Origin: Blautia sp. SC05B48
GTDB taxonomy: Bacteria > Bacillota > Clostridia > Lachnospirales > Lachnospiraceae
Direction of reading: 5' to 3'
NCBI RefSeq assembly: GCF_005848555.1
Contig: NZ_CP040518.1
Span: forward strand, 1,425,001 to 1,489,000
DNA: 64,000 nucleotides
Shown here: positions 38,460-49,500 of the stretch, piece by piece
Position numbering within the stretch: the stretch's first letter is position 1
Layout of the letters: each line of letters starts with the position of its first letter
Translations under genes and position numbers: made by a program
Notes under the pieces: model-generated
Database searches by the model: none
What the model saw: only the letters and a program-made list of their open reading frames with translations
What the model was told of the DNA's origin: nothing

Positions 38460-40040
38460 TTATTTTTTCTTCTTTCTCTTAACTCCATAAGCTGCACCAC
38501 CGCCAACAATGATCGCTGCTGCAAGGATTCCAACCCATACGCCGATCGGTGTATCATCGCCGGTCTTTACAGAACGTCTTGCTGTACCGCTGGTATCGTT
38601 CGGAGCAGTTCCGCCCGCTGTACCATTATTCGGGATCGGAGTGATCCGATCATTTCCACCATGATTTGCTCCAGGTGTAGCAGTCGGAATCGGTGTCGGC
38701 TCGGAAGAAAGACTGTTGGTGATCTCCTTTGTTACAGTATATCGGTTATCATTATTCAGTGTAACCTCACCCTGACCGGTAACTGTATACTTAAAGGTAT
38801 CATCATCAACCGGATTTCCATCCTTATCCGTCTCCAGAACAGTATAAGTAACACTGTTGATCTCCTGATCCATTGGAAGATCCACCATTACCTGAACACT
38901 ATCATTCTGTTTCAGAGTCACTACCTTCTCAAGCGTCAGCTCACCGTTACTTTCAGTGGAGAACAAACCTGCATAGAACGTATCATCCACAGTAGAAGCA
39001 ACACCATCGATCATCACATTCTTCTTAATGTTGATATATCCGTTACGGCTGAATATATCGGAAATCTTTGTATAATAGTTATTTACATAAGCCGCTGCCT
39101 CAGTAGCACCACTATCTCCACCGATCACAACCTGATTGGACTTCTCTTCACTCTCGCCATTCAGCTTCGTTACATTGTAGTAGTAAAGATTCTCCTCATC
39201 CACCTCGATCTTCGTATTCTGCTGAAGAAGATTTCCATCCTCATCCAGCTCAAATACATAATAGGTGCCATCCGGAACATCCGTCCATGTAGCTGTACCA
39301 CTGGAAGCATTCTGGATATGGATATCCTTTAAATAATCATCACGGAACGGGATCGTACCTTCCTGATCCGAAAAAACGCCAACCTTATAAGTTACATCCT
39401 CTTTCGTTTCCAGAGGAATCACATTGTCGTTCTCATCAACATTATAGATTCTCTTCGTAACCTGGATCTGTGTATGCTGTTTCGTTGAAGTCTTCGGATA
39501 TGCCTGTACATCATACATCCAGCCCTGCTCCTGATCTGCAAAAGGAACGGAGATCAGCATCGGTGAAACCGCAACACTGCTGTTCGCATCTGTCTGCACC
39601 ACCAGATACATGCCCTCAGCCAGATCGGTAACAGTAATATTACCCTCTGCATCAGAGGTTCTGGACAGCCCCCACACATCCACGCTTCCGCTGCTGATCA
39701 TATCTGCCAGCTGCCCTGCTGCTTCATACCAGCCGTCAGCCGTCGTGATGGAACCAAAATCGATTGCTGCGGCAGCCAGTGCCTCATCCAGCACGAAATG
39801 CACATTGCCATCAAAATTCACACTGCCAACCTTGTAGATCGTCAGCCCTACATCCGGCAGCGGAGTCTGGTTTCCCTCCTCATCCGCCTGCTGAACCGTC
39901 AACGTCAGATTACCTGTTTTTCCAGCTTCATAATCCCCGGCGAAAACCGGCTGCAAAACACTCGTGACCAGCATAGCCGTCAGCATCAGAACAGCCAGAA
40001 GGCTCCGGAATATTTTCCCTTGCTTTCTTCTATTTTTCAT
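38460..40040 (-). CDS. Minor pilin/surface protein with Cna-B-like domains and sortase signal
   Basis: The 526-residue protein has a signal peptide (residues ~13-35, SLLAVLMLTAMLVTSVLQPVFA). Several beta-sandwich pilin domains follow, including a YPKT pilin-type lysine (QAYPKTSTKQ). A Thr/Pro/Gly-rich spacer precedes the C-terminus. The C-terminus has the sorting arrangement SVKTGDD, a hydrophobic segment, then KRKKKK; VKTGD deviates from the usual LPxTG. It may be the base pilin that fixes the fibre to the wall. The ATG overlaps the sortase gene end, and the ribosome site is AGGAGG. Confidence 0.85.
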   Translation of the reverse strand: MKNRRKQGKIFRSLLAVLMLTAMLVTSVLQPVFAGDYEAGKTGNLTLTVQQADEEGNQTPLPDVGLTIYKVGSVNFDGNVHFVLDEALAAAAIDFGSITTADGWYEAAGQLADMISSGSVDVWGLSRTSDAEGNITVTDLAEGMYLVVQTDANSSVAVSPMLISVPFADQEQGWMYDVQAYPKTSTKQHTQIQVTKRIYNVDENDNVIPLETKEDVTYKVGVFSDQEGTIPFRDDYLKDIHIQNASSGTATWTDVPDGTYYVFELDEDGNLLQQNTKIEVDEENLYYYNVTKLNGESEEKSNQVVIGGDSGATEAAAYVNNYYTKISDIFSRNGYINIKKNVMIDGVASTVDDTFYAGLFSTESNGELTLEKVVTLKQNDSVQVMVDLPMDQEINSVTYTVLETDKDGNPVDDDTFKYTVTGQGEVTLNNDNRYTVTKEITNSLSSEPTPIPTATPGANHGGNDRITPIPNNGTAGGTAPNDTSGTARRSVKTGDDTPIGVWVGILAAAIIVGGGAAYGVKRKKKK

Positions 40041-40947
40041 CGCTCTCTGCCTCCTCTTTCCTTTCTGAAAGCTGCTTCTTTTTCCGTTTTTTGTCCCTAT
40101 GACGGACGATCAGATAAATCAGCAGGATCAGAACAACAAGCACTGCAGCGCCGCCGGCCAGAACCCTCTTCGGATCCACAACAGCAAGCTTCTGCGGTAT
40201 CGTTTCGTCATTCTTTGTATCTTCCACCACATATTTCGTCCGCACTCCCCGGACAAGAAGCCTGTGGGTGTTAACTCCATAAGGGGTACACGTGATCAGA
40301 GTCACATGATCTTCACCCTCGATAATATCCAGGTCACTGGTCTCATCCGGAAGCACCGTCTTGATCTGATCCACCTTGTAGGCCAGATGCTTGCCAAGAA
40401 TGTGCAGGATAAAAATATCTCCCTTTTCCATCTGATCCAGATCTGTAAAAAGTTTCGCATTCGGAAGACCTCGATGCGCCGCCAGAACCGCATGGGTGCT
40501 CTTGCCTCCGATAGGAAGGCTGGTACCCTCCACGTGGCCCACACCCTTTTCCAGCACGGTCTTGCTCAGTCCGTGATAGATAGCCAGCTTCGCTTTGATC
40601 TTCGGGATCTCGATACTCCCCATCAGACCATCACCGTTAGGATCCAGAACCCTGTCATAAGGATGACTCAGCTCATAAGTATCCTCTTCCTCAAAAGCAT
40701 CTACAATGGCATTCACCGGATGCTCGGCATTATACTCCTTCGCCTCTTTCCACAGCCTGTCATAGTCGTTGTCCGAAAGCTCCGTTACCGCTTCCTCGTA
40801 CTTACTGACCAGCTGTGCATTACGGTACTGGTTCCACATATCACTGATCGTAGGATAAAGGAACACACCCGCCCCTGCCAGAAACACCAGGGCAATAATG
40901 ATGTTCAGGACAACATTACTCTTTTTCTTTTTTTTCTTTTTAGCCAT
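40030..40947 (-). CDS. Class C sortase (second)
   Basis: The 305-residue transpeptidase joins pilin subunits. It has an N-terminal membrane helix (~11-30) and a C-terminal one (~262-283), the class C layout. The catalytic residues are His in LAAHRGL, Cys in LITCTPY and Arg in HRLLVRG. A lid-like segment DPNGDG precedes the core. A lysine run (MAKKKKKKKSN) leads the first helix. It starts 3 bp after the other sortase gene and overlaps the minor pilin gene. Confidence 0.93.
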   Translation of the reverse strand: MAKKKKKKKSNVVLNIIIALVFLAGAGVFLYPTISDMWNQYRNAQLVSKYEEAVTELSDNDYDRLWKEAKEYNAEHPVNAIVDAFEEEDTYELSHPYDRVLDPNGDGLMGSIEIPKIKAKLAIYHGLSKTVLEKGVGHVEGTSLPIGGKSTHAVLAAHRGLPNAKLFTDLDQMEKGDIFILHILGKHLAYKVDQIKTVLPDETSDLDIIEGEDHVTLITCTPYGVNTHRLLVRGVRTKYVVEDTKNDETIPQKLAVVDPKRVLAGGAAVLVVLILLIYLIVRHRDKKRKKKQLSERKEEAESDEK

Positions 40948-40950
40948 AAA

Positions 40951-41811
40951 CTATTTCCTGCGTCGTTTTTTGTTCTGAACAGAATTGATACCGGCAACCA
41001 GGATCACCGCGATCACAATTCCGATCACAACACAGAGAGCAAGCATCGGAAGCGTCGGATTGGTGATTCCGGTAACCTTCTTCTCTGCTTTCTGAACCGC
41101 CTTCGCAGCCTTCATCGGAACTCTGTGTCCCCTCACCAGAAGTCTGTGCGTATTCACCGCATAAGGCGTACACGTAACCAGCGTTACATAATCATCCCCA
41201 GCCGTGATACCCAGAGACTCTGTCTGCTCCGGAAGAACGGTAAGAATCTGATCCACCTCGTAGGCAAGCGTCTTACCTAGCACATGCAGGTAAAAAACAT
41301 CTCCCTCTTCCACAAGATTCAGATCTGTAAAAAGTTTCGCACTTGGAAGACCTCTGTGTGCCGACAAAATACAATGGGTACTCTTGCCGCCAACCGGAAG
41401 ACTGCTGCCGAACAAATGACCGGCGCCCTTCTCCAGAGACTCATCTGTCGTGTAATGATAGATTGGAATGCTCACATCGATCACAGGAATCTCCACATAC
41501 CCCATCATTCCATCACCATTCAGGTTCAGAAGAGACTCATATGTACTGTCCGTCTGGCCATCCCTCACGGAAAAAGCATCCGGCACACTTTCCTGCTTGA
41601 TCTGTTCGTTATACTCCTGTGCTGCCTTCCACATGCTGTCAATCTTCTCCGAATTATCATCCGAAGAAACACTGCTGCTATAATTACTGATCAGCAGGCT
41701 GTCCCTGTACCGGTTCCAGGCATCACTGACCATTGGATACAGCAGTATGGACAACCCTATCAGAAACAGCAAACCAAGTCCAATATAATTTTTCTTCTTA
41801 TTCTTTCTCAT
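40951..41811 (-). CDS. Class C sortase (first)
   Basis: The 286-residue sortase resembles its neighbour: membrane helices at both ends, catalytic His in LSAHRGL, Cys in LVTCTPY and Arg in HRLLVRG. In place of the DPN lid it has NLNGDG. I chose ATG 41811 with GGAG ahead; an in-frame ATG at 41823 is possible. Two class C sortases suggest that one polymerises the backbone and the other adds the accessory pilins. Confidence 0.92.
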   Translation of the reverse strand: MRKNKKKNYIGLGLLFLIGLSILLYPMVSDAWNRYRDSLLISNYSSSVSSDDNSEKIDSMWKAAQEYNEQIKQESVPDAFSVRDGQTDSTYESLLNLNGDGMMGYVEIPVIDVSIPIYHYTTDESLEKGAGHLFGSSLPVGGKSTHCILSAHRGLPSAKLFTDLNLVEEGDVFYLHVLGKTLAYEVDQILTVLPEQTESLGITAGDDYVTLVTCTPYAVNTHRLLVRGHRVPMKAAKAVQKAEKKVTGITNPTLPMLALCVVIGIVIAVILVAGINSVQNKKRRRK

Positions 41812-41831
41812 AGGTTTCTCCATACTGTTGT

Positions 41832-41868
41832 ATTACCATTCCGGCCCCCGAAGGGGCCGGGCGGTAAT
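41832..41868 (-). promoter_or_regulatory. Hairpin between backbone pilin and first sortase genes
   Basis: A GC-rich stem CGGCCCC-TTCG-GGGGCCG is extended by ATTACC/GGTAAT and lies between the pilin stop and the sortase start. It has no T-run. It probably stabilises pilin mRNA or limits read-through, giving more pilin than sortase. Confidence 0.7.
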
Positions 41869-41969
41869 GATTTCTTCAACAGAATAATCAGAAACTATTC
41901 TGTCTTAATACTTGCTTTGTCGTTGCTTATAAATAATTTTTGAATTGAATCGATCCGGCAATCAAACGA

Positions 41970-43523
41970 TTACTCCTCAGATCCTTTTCTGCGGCTGATG
42001 AAGAAAGCACCAGCAGCGCCAGCCATAACTACAACACCGATGATAGTGAAGAGGTATGTTCCCATGCCACCTGTGGATGGAAGGGAGTTGAGTTTTGTGT
42101 TATATTTATTTATTGGATCTGAAATAACATCTGTTGAAGCTTTTGCTTCAGTCACTTTTTCATTAAGTGTTACTGTGACTTTATTTGGAGTTGCATCCAG
42201 GCTATATCCTGTAGGCGCTTCTACCTCTTCAAAGTAATAGTCTCCTAAATCTAAGCCTGATACTGTTGCCTCACCCTTCCCATCAGTTACAATAATTCCA
42301 ATACCCTTTGTATTACCATTTTTAATATCTGTCTTTACATCTGAATTAACAGCCTCTGTCCAACCAGCAAGTTTACCATCGTCTGTCAATTTCGCATATT
42401 CTTTTTTACCATTATTCTCTCTGTATACTACAAATTTAGCATTTGGAAGTAACTTCTCACTGTTAGTTTCCTTCTTAATAACTTTGATTGTACCTGTGTA
42501 CAGATTAACTGGAGTACTGGAGTTTTCAGCCTCACCTACATTTCCCAAAGCTTTGTTTGTTGCTGTAACATCTGTAATTTTTGCCTGATAAGTTACTACT
42601 AATTTTTTTGCATAGTAGCTATTTGACTCATTAATTACCAACTCATTATTTACTTTAGCATCAACTGCTGTATGATCAGCTCTATTATCTTTTAAGATAA
42701 TTGTAAAAGTTCCTTTTCCCATTTCAATCTTGTAATCAGAAACTTCTCTACCATCAACCTTTACATCCACTGCAACATCATTACTATTTTCTGCTTTTAC
42801 ATACTCAGCACCACTAATGATATCTTTTACTGCAAAATATTTATTTGCATCTGTAGGAGTAAATGCTGGAACTTCAGTCTCTACAGTATATGTTTTAATA
42901 TCACCAATAGCAACTACATGATCTGAATCTTCTTTAACACCTTTATTTATAACTTTAGAACTACGTTTAGCATCAACATCAACATTACCCTCAACAACCA
43001 TGTTGTCACTAAAACCAACATATGCAGCCATTTCTTTGTAAGTATACCCATTCTGCGCTACTTTAATAGCATAAACACCTGCTTTATCTACATCAATTGG
43101 GTTTTTCGTAACTTTATTAGCATCTGTAACATTAACTGCTGCTAATGCCTTTTCAAACTGTGCACTTGTTGCAACCTCTACACCATCATATTTCAACTTC
43201 TGTCCGTTATCCTGTGCTGCTTTATTAGCTAACATCTTAATTGCTGTCTGAGCCTCTACATTATTACCAAATTTAGATGTAAAAGCTGACTCTACACCAT
43301 TTGAGAACTTCCATCCAGTCTCTGTTGTCGTATCTGGTTCAATAACCTGTACGCACCATATTGTTGTATTATCGCTCCCACCAAGACCTAAAGCACCGTC
43401 TGACGTTTTCACTGTAATGGTTGCTTTCGTTGTTGCATCATCTGCAAAAACCGCTGTGCACATAGACAGTACCATAACCGCTGCCACTAATAATGCACCA
43501 ATCTTTTTAAATAAATTTTTCAT
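41970..43523 (-). CDS. Major (backbone) pilin, isopeptide-forming
   Basis: The 517-residue fimbrial subunit has a signal peptide (residues ~1-27, ending AVFADD). Its domains resemble isopeptide-stabilised pilins. An E-box DYYFEEVEAPTGY supplies the catalytic Glu. The C-terminus carries the cell-wall signal LPSTGG, a hydrophobic helix and RRKGSEE. Lysines in the segment KRSSKVINKGVK are candidates for the polymerising Lys. I chose ATG 43523, with AAGGAG ahead, over an ATG at 43577. Position and size mark it as the shaft subunit. Confidence 0.92.
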   Translation of the reverse strand: MKNLFKKIGALLVAAVMVLSMCTAVFADDATTKATITVKTSDGALGLGGSDNTTIWCVQVIEPDTTTETGWKFSNGVESAFTSKFGNNVEAQTAIKMLANKAAQDNGQKLKYDGVEVATSAQFEKALAAVNVTDANKVTKNPIDVDKAGVYAIKVAQNGYTYKEMAAYVGFSDNMVVEGNVDVDAKRSSKVINKGVKEDSDHVVAIGDIKTYTVETEVPAFTPTDANKYFAVKDIISGAEYVKAENSNDVAVDVKVDGREVSDYKIEMGKGTFTIILKDNRADHTAVDAKVNNELVINESNSYYAKKLVVTYQAKITDVTATNKALGNVGEAENSSTPVNLYTGTIKVIKKETNSEKLLPNAKFVVYRENNGKKEYAKLTDDGKLAGWTEAVNSDVKTDIKNGNTKGIGIIVTDGKGEATVSGLDLGDYYFEEVEAPTGYSLDATPNKVTVTLNEKVTEAKASTDVISDPINKYNTKLNSLPSTGGMGTYLFTIIGVVVMAGAAGAFFISRRKGSEE

Positions 43524-43591
43524 AAGGTTTGCTCCTTTCTTTCTCTGCATTTTTCTTTTTCGCCCTTCATCGGCCATTTACAATTAATGTG

Positions 43592-46500
43592 TTACGATCT
43601 CTTTGCTTCTTCCTCCCTTCGTTTATTATTTATAAACAACAGGAGTGCAGTTGCAAGAATCGCTACACCACTGATTGTAAATCCATAGGTTCCCGGACCA
43701 CCGGATTCTGGTAATGAATATACCTTCGCGTTGGTAATCTGATAATAAATTGTATCATTATCTTGTCTTAATGTTACATCCTCACCATTATAAGTTACCG
43801 TTACTGTTCTGTTATTTTCCACTACAATATTCCACGGTTTTGCAGATACCATATAACCTGTTGGTGCTTCTGTTTCAATCAATACATACTGCCCAATTGG
43901 AAGATTCTCTATAGAAATCGCTCCATGCTGACCTGACGTATAAGAACGAATTACTTGGCCTGTTTTTTCGCCATTTGCATCTGCCTTATATAAATCAAAT
44001 TTAGCACCAGACAATTTTGTATCGGCTGTCTGACTATCAACCTTCTCAAGATTAATATTCACAACTGTTTTCTTATTTGTAAATTTGGCAATTCCAATCT
44101 GTCCATTAATTTTGTCTTTATTTCCATTTTTGAGAACTACTTTATTATCAGTATCTGTTCCCATGGTAAACGTAATATCTGTAGCCTTCTGCTGTTGATT
44201 TCTTGCAATTACACTGTGGCAGTTTGTTTCATCAACTGTTGCAATCTCCTGCAATTCATAATGAACATTTGCGCCAAGAGATTCTACAACCTTATAATCA
44301 CCTCTGGATAACTCACTTAATTTTGTATTATCAGATTCAAGTTTTGCATTGACTCCCTTTGTAAGCGTAAATACCGCTTTTGCTTCTTTTTTGTCTTTTT
44401 TAATCACTGCAGTTGCAGTTGCAACTGTTTGATCATTTTCATCTGTAATTGTGAAATTAAATGTTTCGTTCTGCTCAGCCTCTACGTCCAGTTTTTTAAT
44501 AATCTGAATATTACCGGCTACTACATTTACTACATAATTACCAGTTGCTTTCAGATTTGAATTAACCTGTGTTCCACCCTTTTCTGCATCTGGCTGCTGA
44601 ACTTCTGTTCCAGACAATATAGTGCTTCTATCAGATTGGGAGTACGGATGATAAGTGACAGTCAGTTGATACTTTTCCACTTCATTTCCAACCGCTGTAG
44701 CAACATGATTATCAGCATTATCGCCTTTAGCCAATGTATAAGTATAAGTGAAATATCCTACAGCTTCATTAGAACCTGGATAGGTATACCCATATGACTT
44801 ATCACCACCAATAGTTAATGATTTCTCTGTTGACAATGTTTCAATCTGCTGAGGTGTCAGAACCGGTAATTTCACTAAATTCTGCTCCTGGGGAGTCACA
44901 GCTGTTAATGTTTTTGTCGTATTATCAAGTTCTACAACACGTATCGTTTCAGCAAGCTCATTTTCAAAATTCTGAGTATTAATGCTGTCGCCTTTAAATA
45001 ATGTCTTTTCTTTATCGTTAATGCTCAGACTAAGAAGCTTAACATTAACAGATGGTTGCTCAAACTTTTTAATACCACCACTATCCAGATAAATGCCGGA
45101 ATCTGCACCATTAGTAGGAATCATATTTCCACCAATGAAATCATCTTTCGCCTGAATCTGGAATTCTGTATTCCATCCACCATTCTCATCCTTCGAATTA
45201 CCAATCAAAGCCGCCTGGTCCGTCCAGGTAATTGTAGTTGTACCATTTTTGTTTTCAACAATCGTTACTTTTCCCAGTTCTGAATTTGTAGTCTCATCTT
45301 TCCAGATAATTTCCTTCGATCCGTCCTGCTTATTAATTTTTCCTTGTCCCAGATTACAGTTATTTGCCAGAGCATTTAAACCATCATCTGTAAGTTTGAA
45401 TCTTGAGTCAATCGTATCTACGATACGTTGAGGCTGAGTCCTAAAAAGTTTTCCAACCTGACCTGCGATTTTCTCAAAAATGCCGTTTAAACCAGATATA
45501 TTCTCTGTAGCATAAGCACAGCCCTTCGAAGCAATATAAGTTTCAAGAAACGAATTGGCTGACATGGGGCCATGGACATGGTAAGAATCATAATACCGAT
45601 GGTGATAATAATCTGTAATCCCTGAGTGATCCCTGCTCCACCTAAATGAATCTTTTACATTACCATATCTCACAGTATATATAATAGCTTTTTCTTTTAT
45701 TTTCGAAGCGTTATCTACTGCACGATTTGCCACACGACAGTTATATGAATCGTTATCAATATATCCAGGCATTCCATCTGTGAAGAAGATAACATATTTA
45801 TTCGAATGTTTTGCTGAACCTAATTTTTCATTTGCAGCTTCCAAAGCTGCTCCCATTGGAGTTGCACCAGCGGCAGTTTCAATGTTTATGATCCTCTTCA
45901 ACCTATTAATATTCTCTTGGCTATCTAGATTAATGAACTCGCTGCTTGCAGTAACAACATTTGTCCCGCTGCTATCATATCCTTTATACCATATCACAGA
46001 AATTTGACTGATTGAAGATTGCCCAGCTGCAGTATCAACAAAATTAGCCGCCGCTTCTTTTATTTTCGCTAACGCCGTTCCTTTCATTGACTCACTGGCA
46101 TCCATTACAAGTACAATACTGGCTCCCTGTGCAGCAACTCCCTCTGTCTCTCCTGTTGTCTCCGCATGCAGTTTAATCTTATAAGTCCTGGAATCATACT
46201 CATCTACTTCTGCTTTTTTATTACTGGAAAGACTCTTTTCTGCCTCCTCCTTTTCTGTATAGTTGACAATTTTATTTCCCTCAACTTCAGTTTTATCATC
46301 TGCTTTATAAAGTTTAGCAGTTGCCTTATCTCCACTGACTGTTACTTTCACCTCATAAGCTTCTTTAGATGCTACATATCCATCAGGTGCTACTGCCTCT
46401 GTTAAAGTATAAGTTCCTAAAGGAAGATTCTCAAATTTTATGCTTCCATCGTCACCTGACTCTGCTGTATAAGTTTTAGAATTGTCATCCAGAGAAGTAA

Positions 46501-49500
46501 GAGTAAATCTTGCTCCGGATAAAACCTCACCTTTTGTATTGACTTTTTTGAGATCAAGTTCTGCAACACTGGCAAGTACATTGGTAACCACTACCACTGG
46601 TCTACTGCTAACTGTAGCTTCACTAGAAGTAACATTTCCACTCTGCTTTGTTGCATCATCTTTCCCATTGATTAAAACCTGAGCATATTTGTCATCTGAT
46701 ACATCAAGTTCTCGAACCTTATAATTCTTATTTTCCTCAAGTCCAGAGAAAATTGCCTTCTGACCAGGTTTCAACGTAAACACATTATCGTAGGAAACGC
46801 CATTTATTTCTTCACGATTGAACTCAACTTTGCTATCATCGCTTAAAGTACCTGCAGTATTTGATGGAACATACTCCCCTTTGTCATCCTGAAGAAGTAA
46901 CTGAAATTTAAACTCTACATTTGCATACTTCTCCTTATCCGTATTACTCAACTGTTTTTCAACCGTAACCGACTGCTTCGGAACTGTTGGAAGATTGAAC
47001 TTAAGCTTACAGTTGGAATCACCCTTACCTCTTTCGAGATAATAGAAATTAATTGTATGCACTGTGTAATCTTTGAAAATATCCTTTCCGCTAACAAAAT
47101 CTCCTTCTTTTTCTGCTCCTGCCTCTTTAAATAAATTTTTTAAAGTATAATTGTTACTACCAACTTTAACTGTACCATCAGCAAAATTAATAGAACCAGA
47201 CACTACATTATGAATACCACCAATATCCAACACCAAAACGCCATCGATGTAAACCCATACATCATCATCTCCAGAAAACTCAAATACCATATTATTATCA
47301 TTAATTTTTCCGTCTTTTGGCTGAATGAATTTAGCTGACATTGTCATACCAAAATGGAAATCTGGAGATGTTTCTGCAATTTGAGGAATATCATAGTATT
47401 TACTACCACCTAATGTATTGAATGGAAAGAAACTTCCATGGTACGGACCTGGTTGTTGTAGGTCTATTGGATCTTTACTACTTCCTGGTACATTATATAC
47501 AGTAAACTTTTTTGTATTTTTATTAAACTGTGCAAAATTTTTAGCACTATCATATTCATAGTAACCATTTGCATCTTGTTTAAATAAGTAATTTGCACCA
47601 GAATAAAACTCCTTGCCCGTACCTTTCTTCGTTGAGAATAAATACGAACTACTCTCTTTATTATTACCCTTATCTACTATCGGATATGAATCTTGTCCCA
47701 ATTTCTTTTGCATAATGCCAGTAGAGAGATCAGCTGGCCCTCTATACTTATTATAATCCTCGCTTACTCCATGCGTTCCATCACTAAACTGCAAAGAATG
47801 ACCTGCATTTATTTTATCAGTATCGTAATCAAACATATTGATAGTAATACCTCTTTCAGCACTATCAACAGTTGTCTCCTTATCATAACTACTAGTTGTC
47901 TGTACAGAAGTGAAATCATCTGCCAACCATACAACTGAGAAAGTAGAAAAACTCTCTGTTTCAAAGTTTGCACTTTCAATTTCTCCATTGTCGGTTGTAC
48001 TTACTTTAGCCTGTCCATCGTTGCTCATATTAACAACTTCTGTGACATTACCATTTGCATCCTCCACAAAATGTACCAGAGATACATTCATGTTTTCCTG
48101 TGCTGTATCTGTTTCAGCTACATCTTCTGGGATTTCTGCTTCTTTGTAGGCTATAGATACCCTGACACTTCCGTTCTGCGGTTCGATCTTAGTTCCATCG
48201 TCATTCAGAAAACTAATATCGTATGCAAGAAAACCTGCTACTGTATAACTCTCATTTTTTGCACCCTCGTGAAGCTGTTTCTCGATATCTGCATACTGGT
48301 CAGAACCTTTCTCGATCGGAGTCACAACAAACTGTGCACCTTCCGGAATAACGCCCTTCACTGCTGTTGCAGTTACAACTACATTACCAACTTCCTGGGA
48401 ATAAGAAACTTCTTCGCTTTCCAGAACATCCTCGACTTCTTCTGCCTCATCGCTGCTGTCAACAACCTGTGCCATATCACTTCTTATGTAAGCCTCGGTT
48501 CCTTCCCAGGAAACCTTGTACCAGGTTGCTCCGTCCTCTGCTGTTACGGTATCCAGAAGTGTGAGCTGTGTTCCTGCGTTTACAGTTGCCAGAACCTCTG
48601 CCTCGACAGATGGACTGACACGAAGATTCGTATCGTCTCCCAGAACCTCGATCAGGCTTGTCTCACCATTCTCATCTGCTGCCGGAACATCCTCCGGGCT
48701 CGCAATATCCTCTGCCGGTTCTTCCACCACATCCGGATCCTCTGTCGGCGCTTCGGTAGGTTCAGCATCCGGATTCTCCGCCGGAGCCTCAGAAGGCTCT
48801 GCATCAGGAGTTACCTCCGGATTCTCTGCTGCCGGTGTCTCAGCTGCATCCTGCTCAGGCTCGTCCGAAATATCCATTCCGTCCGTAAGCTCCTCTGATG
48901 CGATAGACACCTCGTCCTCATTACCGGAAACAGCTTCCGCCTCGACATCTGCTGTCTCAGGAGAATCCCACATAACGGCAAAAACAGCTGCGTTGCCAGT
49001 CTCAACCTGAAGTGTCTGGATCTGTTTGCCCTCGTTGACATTCAGAACCTTCAGATCCTCGTTGGCCTGTAAGGTGTTAACATCAGTATCACCGGTACTG
49101 CTGTTATAATGAAGCTTCTCAACGGTTACACTCGTGCTGGCTGCATCGGTAAGCTCCGGTGCTGCCGGTGTCTTGTACTCAAAAGTTACTCTGACTCTGC
49201 CGTTCGGCTCGACTCTGTTTCCGTCGCCATCAGCAAAATACACATCATACGCAAAAAAACCTCTCAGGCTGCTGCCCTTGTCTGTAGCTGTTGCTGAAAG
49301 CTTCTGAGAAACTGTATCATAAGATACGGATGAATTCTCGTTTACGCCGTCAGCCTTCAATGCTGTATTCTGCGGAAGAGCTCCGTCCTCCAGTGCCTCT
49401 GCTGTTACTTTAACAGAATCATTTTCATATGTAAGCGTCGATTGCTGCGCCTGTTCCGTTTCCTCCTGGTCTGCGCTGCTTACATCCGGTGTCGATTCTT

